A stretch of 35,108 nt of DNA. Source: Fibrobacter succinogenes (GTDB lineage: Bacteria > Fibrobacterota > Fibrobacteria > Fibrobacterales > Fibrobacteraceae). Positions 8,115 to 14,819 of this stretch are shown one piece after another. The DNA lies in contig CADCBQ010000038.1 in assembly GCA_902799745.1 (NCBI GenBank), forward strand, positions 1 to 35,108, in the 5' to 3' direction. Position numbers and translations under genes: made by a program. Each line of letters starts with the position of its first letter. Position 1 is the first letter of the stretch. The notes under the pieces are model-generated. The model saw only the letters and a list, made by a program, of their open reading frames with translations. It made no database searches and was not told where the DNA came from.

Positions 8115-8834
8115 ATGAAAAAGGTATACCTTATTTTTCCCATTTTGATGGTCCTCATGATTGCAGGAACTGTCGTGTATAAGAAGCTTGGAAATAAAAA
8201 TTCGATGACAGATCCCCGCGACGGTAAGAGCTACAGAACCGTAGTGATCGGCGAGCAAACCTGGATGGCGGAAAACTTGAATTTTGAAACCCCGGACAGC
8301 TATTGCTACAACAAGTCGCTGGATAGTTGTGCAAAATATGGTCGGTTGTACACATGGGCGGCCGCAATGGATTCTGCAGGCCTGTTCTCTACAAATGGGG
8401 TTGGCTGCGGTTATGGAAAAATCTGTAACCCGACATACCCGGTGCAGGGTGTTTGCCCTAGCGGTTGGCATTTGCCTACGAAAGATGAATTTGCGGCTCT
8501 GTTTTTGGCAGCAGGTTTAAAATTTGATGAAGTGATAGATGCTGGCGAAAAGTTTATGGATGGCTCGGTCCTTATGTCGAAAAAGGGTTGGTATAAGAAC
8601 AGTCGCGCGGGTGTAGATGGTACAGATCTCTATGGCTTTTCGGCGCTTCCTGCGGGTTTCCGTAATAGGGGAGGTCTCTATGACGAGGTGCTGATCTATA
8701 CGAATTTCTGGAATTCAACCGAATTTAATGTTGCTAAAGCCAACAATATGTATGTGGGATATGCCGATGTTGCCGGTTTGTACCACGACTATAGTAAGTA
8801 TTCCGCTTTGTCTGTCCGTTGCGTAAAGAATTAA
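8115..8834 (+). CDS. FISUMP protein, single domain, membrane-anchored
   Basis: A 239-residue paralogue of the upstream gene, which ends 17 bp earlier. Residues 1-24 are a Lys-Lys start followed by a hydrophobic segment like that of the neighbour, so the domain is expected on the periplasmic or outer side. The single FISUMP domain spans about 31-239: MTDPRDGKSYRTVVIGEQTWMAENL, then YGRLYTWAAAMDS, CPSGWHLPTKDEF, FSALPAGFR, FWNSTEF and the terminal LSVRCVKN. It most resembles the second repeat of the previous protein, sharing the longer AAMDSAGLFS insertion (VMDSAALFS there). That suggests domain duplication and gene splitting or fusion. AGGGG precedes ATG 8115 at suitable distance. Function of the domain is unknown. 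Confidence 0.9.
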   Translation: MKKVYLIFPILMVLMIAGTVVYKKLGNKNSMTDPRDGKSYRTVVIGEQTWMAENLNFETPDSYCYNKSLDSCAKYGRLYTWAAAMDSAGLFSTNGVGCGYGKICNPTYPVQGVCPSGWHLPTKDEFAALFLAAGLKFDEVIDAGEKFMDGSVLMSKKGWYKNSRAGVDGTDLYGFSALPAGFRNRGGLYDEVLIYTNFWNSTEFNVAKANNMYVGYADVAGLYHDYSKYSALSVRCVKN

Positions 8835-8849
8835 GAAGGAGTGTGTCTT

Positions 8850-10043
8850 ATGGCTGAAAGATTTTTAGGATTGTTTTTCGGAATGGCCGCTTTGTGTGTA
8901 CTTGCGGTTGGATGTAACGATGAAAAAACGGGCGATGAAATTGAGGCTGCTGTTGAAGAATCTCAGCCTGAATTTCACGGAGATCCCGCCTATATCGCCC
9001 GCATTTGTAACGATGTAAACAACCAGATGATGGTGTCTTCACTAAGGCTGGACGATGAAAATAAGGAAGTGTTTGACGGAATGTGGCTGGAAGACGATAC
9101 GGTTATCCTGTCTATCCAGGCGCACAAGACACGCCTAGATTATGTGACGAAAGGAATAATGACCATCCTTCTTCCTAAACAAGGTGGCAAGACCTTGCAT
9201 AATCTCCTAGAAAGATTGAACAAGCGGAAGTATGTGTTGCCTACCAATTTCTTCGTGGCTGTCAAGCAGAATAATTACAAGATGAAATTTCGGTATTGGG
9301 ACGAATCGGGTGAAAAACTGGATATTCCCCTGGCATACGAGGACATGCCTGAGCCTTATAAGAAGCCACAAAATCCATTAGCGAAGAAGATTGACGGCTA
9401 CGCGGCCGTGACCATTGGCAATCAGGTGTGGATGGCCGAAAATTTGGATAGGGATATTGAAGGGAGTATTTGCTACGATCACAATCCCGAAAACTGCGAG
9501 GAGTTTGGCCGCCTCTATGATTTCAAAACCGCAATCAAGGCATGCCCTGCGGGATGGCACCTTCCGGATTCTTCGGAGATGGAGGAACTGTTCATAACGG
9601 CTGATAAGATTCTGACCGAGGAAATGACCAAGAATCATGAACTTGATTCGATTATTCAACGCCAATACATTGTTCAGCAGGGCCATTGGGAAGGTGATAG
9701 TATGGTAACGGAGGAAGTTCACTCCATGGGCCGTGTTCTGCTGACTTCTGAAAAGAATGACGAGACAAGAGGCTTGGGTTACTTGGGATTCAACATGAAA
9801 GCGGCTGGTAAGGCGGAATATTCCTACAGCTCAACGGGTAAAAAAGAGTCCATTACAGACGAACGCTTTTCGAACCAGAATAAAGATGCTTGCTTATGGA
9901 CAAGCGTCTCGGAGGGGGAAGATACCCCTTTCTGGGAAAAGCACCTGTATGTAGAATTTATTTGGCATCGGTATAAACGGTCTGGCTTTTATACAAAGTG
10001 CTCGGTCCGCTGCGTAAAAGATCAGGAAACGGCAAAGGAGTAA
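8850..10043 (+). CDS. FISUMP lipoprotein
   Basis: A 397-residue lipoprotein. The signal ends in the lipobox L-A-V-G-C with the acylated Cys at residue 22. Residues 23-180 are an acidic, non-FISUMP region without a family I recognise, containing NDVNNQMMVSSLRLDD and VTKGIMTILLPKQGGK. The C-terminal half (about 181-395) is a FISUMP domain: VTIGNQVWMAENLDRD, FGRLYDFKTAIKACPAGWHLP, CLWTSVSEGE and CSVRCVKD. This copy has a longer central insertion than the others. The ATG at 8850 is preferred because AAGGAG lies about ten bases before it; the GTG at 8841 directly abuts that site. The gene starts 15 bp after the preceding stop, so it belongs to the same operon. Confidence 0.88.
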   Translation: MAERFLGLFFGMAALCVLAVGCNDEKTGDEIEAAVEESQPEFHGDPAYIARICNDVNNQMMVSSLRLDDENKEVFDGMWLEDDTVILSIQAHKTRLDYVTKGIMTILLPKQGGKTLHNLLERLNKRKYVLPTNFFVAVKQNNYKMKFRYWDESGEKLDIPLAYEDMPEPYKKPQNPLAKKIDGYAAVTIGNQVWMAENLDRDIEGSICYDHNPENCEEFGRLYDFKTAIKACPAGWHLPDSSEMEELFITADKILTEEMTKNHELDSIIQRQYIVQQGHWEGDSMVTEEVHSMGRVLLTSEKNDETRGLGYLGFNMKAAGKAEYSYSSTGKKESITDERFSNQNKDACLWTSVSEGEDTPFWEKHLYVEFIWHRYKRSGFYTKCSVRCVKDQETAKE

Positions 10044-10047
10044 CCCT

Positions 10048-11370
10048 ATGAAATATATCGTCTCTATGGTATTGTTTTTGGCGGCTGTTTCCTTTGCCGC
10101 AAACTATGAATTTGTTTTCCCTGAAAAGATAGAGTATCAGCTGGTGGCCCCTACGGCAAAACCAGAACTTGCGAAATTGGCCAATAGCATCAATAAAAAA
10201 TGTCCGCTAGAAACTGAACTCCAAAAAAAGATGACGGTCGAAGCCAAAGTTGCAAAAACAGACCCAGTTAAAACGGATACCGCTAAAAAGACCCCTGCAA
10301 AAAGAGATGCTATGAAAGAAGCTTTTGAAAGCTTCGGCATGATGCTCGTTTCTATGCAGAAGTCTGCCGATAGCATAAAACAGGGCTTGAATCCGTTTTT
10401 CAATGTGCCGCTGGAAGGTGTGTCCGTTGATGATAAGTACATGATATTCGCTTTGCGTTATCCTGATAGCGTTTCGGAGGATTCCCTGTATTCCTTTCTG
10501 GTGAAGCTTTCTATGGTAGGACCGCTCATTCTTGAAGGTGGCGAGGCAACCTACGGAAAAAAGAACAATCCGTTTACCGAAAAGAACCTGCAGACTATTG
10601 CGAGAAACGAGGTTAGCATTGTCTTGCGAGCGGTCGCCCGGAACGGCAAGTATGCCGATGTAATTGTAGAAAGCAAGAGCTTCCCGATTCCGTATGTAGA
10701 AGTCCCTCACAAGAATGTCAAGAAAATCAAGGGCGTTCCCGCTGTCGAGATTGGCAATCAGGTATGGATGGCGCAGAACATGAACAAGAAAACGCCTCAC
10801 AGCAAATGCTACGAAAATAGCGAAAAGAATTGCAATCGTTACGGGAGGCTTTATCCTATAGAAGATGCCCGAAAAGTTTGCCCTGCAGGTTGGCATTTGC
10901 CAAGCAGCAAGGAGTTTGAAGAATTGGGAAAGTTTGTAAAGGAATCCAAGGCCCTGCTTTCTAGGAATTATGACGAATGGGGCCGCTCGATGGAAGGAAC
11001 GGACGACTTCGGGTTTAAGGCACGTCCTTCGGGAATGGGTTACGAATTGACTAAGTTCAAGGGAGGCTATGTTCCGCCCAAGGTTGTGAAAAAGCCGAAG
11101 CCCGGGGAATTCCGCTTTGAGTTCAGCACCGGGTCCCATGTCGCTTATTTCTGGACTTCCGATGTCCAACCGCCGGCAAATCCTGACTATTACTATGTTG
11201 ACGTAATGGAAGGTTATTTTGTCTCTTTGGAGCGCGGAACCTTGAGTGTACCGTTCACGAACGTCATTGGCTCCCGTTTGGGACAAAAGGTCAAGGGCAA
11301 GTGGAAAGAGGGAAGCAATCCCAAGAAAGAGAAACTTTGGTTGTCGGTGCGTTGCGTGTTGAATGATTAG
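10048..11370 (+). CDS. FISUMP protein with signal peptide and unique N-terminal domain
   Basis: A 440-residue exported protein. Residues 1-17 form a cleavable-type signal peptide (IVSMVLFLAAVSFA before ANYEF). Residues 20-225 are a region not seen elsewhere in the window, with a Lys/Thr/Asp-rich stretch (AKTDPVKTDTAKKTPAK) that looks like a linker. It loosely parallels the N-terminal half of the upstream lipoprotein: both discuss a short beta-rich block before the domain. The FISUMP domain occupies about 228-440 (AVEIGNQVWMAQNMNKK, YGRLYPIEDARKVCPAGWHLPSSKEF, FGFKARPSG, AYFWTSD, LSVRCVLND). AAGGAG overlaps the preceding stop codon, and the ATG follows four bases after it, so translation is probably coupled. 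Last gene of the operon; no clear terminator before thiE. Confidence 0.88.
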   Translation: MKYIVSMVLFLAAVSFAANYEFVFPEKIEYQLVAPTAKPELAKLANSINKKCPLETELQKKMTVEAKVAKTDPVKTDTAKKTPAKRDAMKEAFESFGMMLVSMQKSADSIKQGLNPFFNVPLEGVSVDDKYMIFALRYPDSVSEDSLYSFLVKLSMVGPLILEGGEATYGKKNNPFTEKNLQTIARNEVSIVLRAVARNGKYADVIVESKSFPIPYVEVPHKNVKKIKGVPAVEIGNQVWMAQNMNKKTPHSKCYENSEKNCNRYGRLYPIEDARKVCPAGWHLPSSKEFEELGKFVKESKALLSRNYDEWGRSMEGTDDFGFKARPSGMGYELTKFKGGYVPPKVVKKPKPGEFRFEFSTGSHVAYFWTSDVQPPANPDYYYVDVMEGYFVSLERGTLSVPFTNVIGSRLGQKVKGKWKEGSNPKKEKLWLSVRCVLND

Positions 11371-11386
11371 CTGCACCTACAATTTT

Positions 11387-11394
11387 TATATTTG
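11387..11394 (+). promoter_or_regulatory. TATATTTG promoter box for thiE
   Basis: TATATTTG matches the TAnnTTTG box of Bacteroidota promoters. It ends eight bases before ATG 11403, so the transcript would have almost no leader. No Shine-Dalgarno sequence is present. Confidence 0.5.
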
Positions 11395-11402
11395 TGCGCA
11401 TC

Positions 11403-12026
11403 ATGAAACTCGATACGACGCTTTATTTTATTACCGATAGCACGACAGTGCCGGAAGATCGTTTTTTGCCTGTAGTTGAGGCAGCCTGTAAGGGGGGCGC
11501 GACGATTATTCAGTTGCGTGAAAAGGATCGTTCTACCCGCGAATATTTGCAGATGGCCGATGCGGTGCATGTGATTACAGCTCGTTACGGGATTCCTCTG
11601 ATTATCGATGACCGCGTGGATGTTGCCTTGGCGATTGGTGCCGAGGGCGTTCATGTGGGGCAGAGCGATATGCCGGTGCGTTTGGCCCGCAAGCTCATGG
11701 GCGAGGGCAAGATTATAGGTGCTACCGCGAAGACGGTACCGCAGGCGCTTGAGGCTTATGAGCAGGGCGCAGATTACCTGGGATGTGGCGCGATTTACCC
11801 GACCACGACTCACGTGAAAACGGTGATTACGCCGGTAGAAACCTTGAAAGAGGTGGTGAAGGCGGTGCCGATTCCGGTGAATGCCATTGGCGGACTCAAT
11901 AAAGACAACATCTTTGTGCTGAAGGGCTCGGGCATTGCGGGCATTTGCGCGGTGTCGGCGATTATGAAGGCGGCTGATCCGGAAACGGCGACGCGAGAAT
12001 TGAAGGCCGCGTTTAAGGCTCTGTAG
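11403..12026 (+). CDS. thiE: Thiamine phosphate synthase
   Basis: A 207-residue TIM-barrel enzyme joining the hydroxymethylpyrimidine diphosphate and thiazole phosphate moieties to thiamine monophosphate. Family signatures in order: ATIIQLREKD (pyrimidine/diphosphate binding), PLIIDDRVDVAL, GVHVGQSDMP, IIGATAKTV, YLGCGAIYPTTTHVK and VNAIGGLNKDNI. TTTHVK replaces the more usual TxTK loop, a mild variation. I use ATG 11403 rather than GTG 11394, because the latter overlaps the promoter box. No other thiamine gene is nearby, so it stands alone here. Its TAG stop directly abuts the stop of the convergent peptidase gene (12027-12029 on the other strand), with no intervening base. Confidence 0.93.
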   Translation: MKLDTTLYFITDSTTVPEDRFLPVVEAACKGGATIIQLREKDRSTREYLQMADAVHVITARYGIPLIIDDRVDVALAIGAEGVHVGQSDMPVRLARKLMGEGKIIGATAKTVPQALEAYEQGADYLGCGAIYPTTTHVKTVITPVETLKEVVKAVPIPVNAIGGLNKDNIFVLKGSGIAGICAVSAIMKAADPETATRELKAAFKAL

Positions 12027-13010
12027 CTATTTGCTGCCGCGGAGCTTTTGCCCAGCCTTGAGCGGGGCGCCGGGCTTTAAATCGTTGATGCGGCAGAGTG
12101 ATTCGATTGAAATGTTGAACCAGTTGGCGACATCCCCTTGGGAGTCTCCGGCTTGTACAACGTAATAGTTGTTGTCGCGGAGTTGAGCCTGGATTTTGCG
12201 GTGCTCGTTGCGAGCCTTTTTCATCGAGAAATTATTGACGCCCGGCTTTAGCGACCAGTGCGGGAAATCAATGACGGTGGTCGGGTCAATGTTTACTTCG
12301 CCAAACCGGATTTCAAAGTGCAAGTGCGCGGCCGAAGACCTGCCGGAGTTGCCTGCGAGGCCTACGATATCGCCGGGGAAAACCTTGTCGCCGACGCTGA
12401 GCAGACGCTTGGAAAGGTGGGCATAAAGAGTCTCGATTCCGTTCGGGTGCTTGATGAGCACGTAATGGCCGTAACCGCCTTTGTTGTAGCGCGACATGGT
12501 GACTTCGCCGGGGTAGGCGGCCACGACGGGTTCGTCCTTGATGACGTTGACGTCTACGCCGCGATGCAGGCGGTGGCTACGAATGCCGTAGGGCGAGCCG
12601 ATGAGTGCTTCGTGTGTGATAGGCGGAAGGATTGTCGAAAAATCGAAGACGTCGACCATTCGTGCGGCTTCTTCTTCCTTCTTTTGTTGCTTAGCCCTTT
12701 CGCGTTTTTTCTTCTTGGATTCGACGATTTCGTATTCGACGCCCTGCTTGTCGTAGAGCAAGGCCTTGGTGAAGGCTTTCGGGTCGTCTTCGTTCAGTTT
12801 GATTTTCTTGGGCTTCTTGGGCTTGGCTTTTTTTGATTTTTTGGAGGACTTTTTGGAGTCGGACTTCTTTTTCGTCGTTTGGGCCGAGGTTTCCTTTTCG
12901 GATTTTTTGGCGGTTGCGGCTTTTGCGTAAGCGGGAGCACTCGTGAAAGAGATTGCCACGATGATCGCGACAAATATACCCATCCACTTGTGAAGTCCCA
13001 AAAAGCTCAT
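12027..13010 (-). CDS. M23 (LytM-type) peptidase with LysM domain
   Basis: A 327-residue exported peptidoglycan-binding protein. Residues 1-30 are a signal peptide. Residues 31-120 are an extremely Lys-rich linker. The M23 domain follows (about 130-245): SHRLHRGVDV supplies H149 and D153, YAHLS supplies H198, and GNSGRSSAAHLHFE supplies H229 and H231, so all zinc and catalytic residues are present and it is likely an active endopeptidase. A C-terminal LysM-like domain (about 282-327, YYVVQAGDSQGDVANWFNISIESLCRIN) would bind glycan. The usual order in many M23 proteins is LysM first, so this is reversed. Likely role is cell-wall remodelling at division or growth. It is convergent with thiE with abutting stop codons. 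Start ATG 13010. Confidence 0.92.
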   Translation of the reverse strand: MSFLGLHKWMGIFVAIIVAISFTSAPAYAKAATAKKSEKETSAQTTKKKSDSKKSSKKSKKAKPKKPKKIKLNEDDPKAFTKALLYDKQGVEYEIVESKKKKRERAKQQKKEEEAARMVDVFDFSTILPPITHEALIGSPYGIRSHRLHRGVDVNVIKDEPVVAAYPGEVTMSRYNKGGYGHYVLIKHPNGIETLYAHLSKRLLSVGDKVFPGDIVGLAGNSGRSSAAHLHFEIRFGEVNIDPTTVIDFPHWSLKPGVNNFSMKKARNEHRKIQAQLRDNNYYVVQAGDSQGDVANWFNISIESLCRINDLKPGAPLKAGQKLRGSK

Positions 13011-13040
13011 TTTTTTAAAGAAAATTCTAGTGAGAGAAAT

Positions 13041-13412
13041 TTACTTTAAAAATGCGAAGAATACGGCGGCCACAATCAAAACGAAGGCTACAATATGGTT
13101 CCATTGAAGGGCTTCGTTGTTGAAAACGGTCGTAGCGATGACCGTAAACACCGTCAGGGAGATGGCTTCTTGGATGACCTTGAGCTGCATGAGGGTGAAA
13201 GGCCCTCCGTTAATGCGGCTGCCTATGGTATTTGCGGGAATCATGAAGAAGTATTCGATGAGGGCAACACCCCAAGACGCGAGAATCACCAAAATCAGCG
13301 GCCAGTCGGTGCTGATGTGCATTTCTTTGAGTTTGAGGTTGCCGTACCAGGCGGCGGTCATAAAGACGTTACTGATAATCAGGAGAATGACTGTAAAGAT
13401 TCCGGCTTTCAT
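13041..13412 (-). CDS. DUF486-family membrane protein
   Basis: A 123-residue inner-membrane protein with four predicted hydrophobic helices (about 4-22, 38-58, 78-98 and 104-122). The FFMIPANTIGSRINGGPFTLMQLKVIQEAISLTVF block is the hallmark of the DUF486 family, which is related to small DMT-type transporters. Substrate is unknown. It lies 30 bp upstream of the M23 peptidase gene on the same strand and may be co-transcribed with it. Its own upstream region is a 7-bp tandem repeat array (13417-13444) reaching within five bases of the start codon, leaving little room for an ordinary ribosome binding site. Confidence 0.85.
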   Translation of the reverse strand: MKAGIFTVILLIISNVFMTAAWYGNLKLKEMHISTDWPLILVILASWGVALIEYFFMIPANTIGSRINGGPFTLMQLKVIQEAISLTVFTVIATTVFNNEALQWNHIVAFVLIVAAVFFAFLK

Positions 13413-13416
13413 AATG

Positions 13417-13444
13417 ATGTGTGATGTGAAATGTGAAGTGTGAA
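13417..13444. repeat. 7-bp tandem repeat, ATGTGAA type, four units
   Basis: Units are ATGTGTG, ATGTGAA, ATGTGAA and GTGTGAA, then a decaying copy ATGGTTA. The array lies directly upstream of the DUF486 gene (minus strand). A second, more degenerate 7-bp periodicity (ATG every seven bases on the minus strand) continues at about 13481-13516. Copy number may vary between strains. Confidence 0.7.
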
Positions 13445-13494
13445 ATGGTTAGTAGTTAGGTAAATGTGGTGTGAGCTTATTCATTTTTCATTAC

Positions 13495-14061
13495 TCATCG
13501 CACATTTCTCATTCTATAGGGCTTACCTGTGCTGAGTTGGTAGGCGAGGCGGGCACGCACCTGTTCCAGGTACTGGATGTACTTTTCGCTTTGGTAGTCG
13601 CGGTAGGTCCAGTCAAAGGCGTGGAAATGTCCGTCCTGAAAGTACAGCGTGGGTTCTACGAAAATGCCGCGTTGCATGTATACGCGCTGGCGCTGGTCCT
13701 TGGTGGTGGCCAAGAAGAATTGCCCGAGCGTCATGTAGCCGGGGTCCAGGTTCACGGGGCGAAGCCCGGGCGTGCCGTTTTGCTTGGCAATTTCGAGTTC
13801 GACGTCGTTGCTCCAGAGCTTGATATCGACGATGGTTTCGCGGTCGACCAGGGTCTCGTAGCTGAAAAAGGCACGCACGGGGGCGTTCCCGATTTCGTCG
13901 ACGTAGTAGTTCGTGAAGGTAAACGGGAACGGCGGGAGCGCAAGCTCCTCTTCGCCAAAGCGGTTGCGGAGCGTGTCGCGCACTGCCTCGACTGCCTGGG
14001 AATCTTTCGCGAGAATCCCTACGATTATCTTGACTTTGGCTGGTGTCCTTAGTTCACCCAT
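13495..14061 (-). CDS. DUF4416-family protein
   Basis: A 188-residue cytoplasmic protein of the DUF4416 family, whose role is unknown. Recognisable blocks are VKIIVGILAKD at the start, FPFTFTNYYVDEIGN, RPVNLDPGYMTLGQFFLATTKDQRQRVYMQRGIFVEPTLYF, and WTYRDYQSEKYIQYLEQVRARL. These features and the length match the family. It is transcribed away from the glutamine cyclotransferase gene, and only 26 bp separate the two start codons. Its promoter must therefore overlap the divergent one. The 3' end runs into degenerate 7-bp periodic DNA. I see no catalytic motif that would justify a functional guess. Confidence 0.85.
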   Translation of the reverse strand: MGELRTPAKVKIIVGILAKDSQAVEAVRDTLRNRFGEEELALPPFPFTFTNYYVDEIGNAPVRAFFSYETLVDRETIVDIKLWSNDVELEIAKQNGTPGLRPVNLDPGYMTLGQFFLATTKDQRQRVYMQRGIFVEPTLYFQDGHFHAFDWTYRDYQSEKYIQYLEQVRARLAYQLSTGKPYRMRNVR

Positions 14062-14087
14062 GGGCGGTAATTTAGTAATTTTTGCCC

Positions 14088-14819
14088 ATGCGTTTTCTAC
14101 TTACCTTTTGTATTCTCGTTTCTATCGCCTTTGCAGAAGCGCCTCGTGTGGTTCCCGAAATTGTAGATTCGATTCCTCACGAAAAGACCCATTTTACGCA
14201 GGGCTTGTTCTTTGACGGCAAGGAATTGATTGAAACGACGGGCTTGTATGGGCAATCGGGCTTGTATCGCCGTACGCTTGACGGCAAGATTCTGGACTCC
14301 GCAAGGCTTGAAGACAAGTATTTTGGCGAAGGCTCGATTGCGGTGGGCGACGACATTTTCTACTTGACCTGGAAATCTAAGAAGGCTTTTATTTATAGCC
14401 GTAAGCCGTTTACGAAAAAAGGCGAATTTAGCATTCCTACCGAAGGCTGGGGCCTTACTTACTGGAAGAGCGCCTTGCTCATGAGTAACGGCACAAGCGA
14501 ACTTTTGCAGCTATCTCTTGGCGGTTTCTATGTGGTGGGAGTTATTCCCGTGACTGATGGCGGTCGCCCGGTAAAGCTCTTGAACGAACTTGAAATCGTG
14601 GGCGATACGCTTTACGCAAACATCTGGCAGACAGGTGCCATTGCTGTCATATCTCTCCCGAGCGGGAAGGTAATTCGCTACCTGGATTTAAGCCGCAAGG
14701 TCGCCGAAATCCAGCGCAAGCACCCGGATGTAGACGTATTGAACGGCATCGCCTATGACGGCAAGAATCTTTGGATTACCGGCAAAAACTGGCCTTGGAT
14801 CTACCGGCTTAGTTTCTAA
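14088..14819 (+). CDS. Glutaminyl-peptide cyclotransferase (plant/bacterial type)
   Basis: A 243-residue exported enzyme that cyclises N-terminal glutamine of proteins to pyroglutamate. Residues 1-18 are a signal peptide (RFLLTFCILVSIAFA). The five-bladed propeller family is shown by HFTQGLFFDGKELIETTGLYGQSGLYR, YFGEGSIAVGDDIFYLTWKS, PTEGWGLTYWKS, LLNELEIVGDTLYANIWQTGAIAVI and DVLNGIAYDGKNLWITGKNWPWIYRL; the conserved Glu of NELE is present. Start ATG 14088 follows TAATTTTTG by three bases, implying a leaderless or near-leaderless message. The 3' end overlaps the convergent outer-membrane protein gene by 11 bp. It likely modifies secreted proteins in the periplasm. Confidence 0.92.
   Translation: MRFLLTFCILVSIAFAEAPRVVPEIVDSIPHEKTHFTQGLFFDGKELIETTGLYGQSGLYRRTLDGKILDSARLEDKYFGEGSIAVGDDIFYLTWKSKKAFIYSRKPFTKKGEFSIPTEGWGLTYWKSALLMSNGTSELLQLSLGGFYVVGVIPVTDGGRPVKLLNELEIVGDTLYANIWQTGAIAVISLPSGKVIRYLDLSRKVAEIQRKHPDVDVLNGIAYDGKNLWITGKNWPWIYRLSF

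Noticed and set aside
13417..13516. CRISPR-like short repeats
   Set aside because: The period is only seven bases with no unique spacers, so these are simple tandem repeats. No CRISPR array or cas gene is present in the window.
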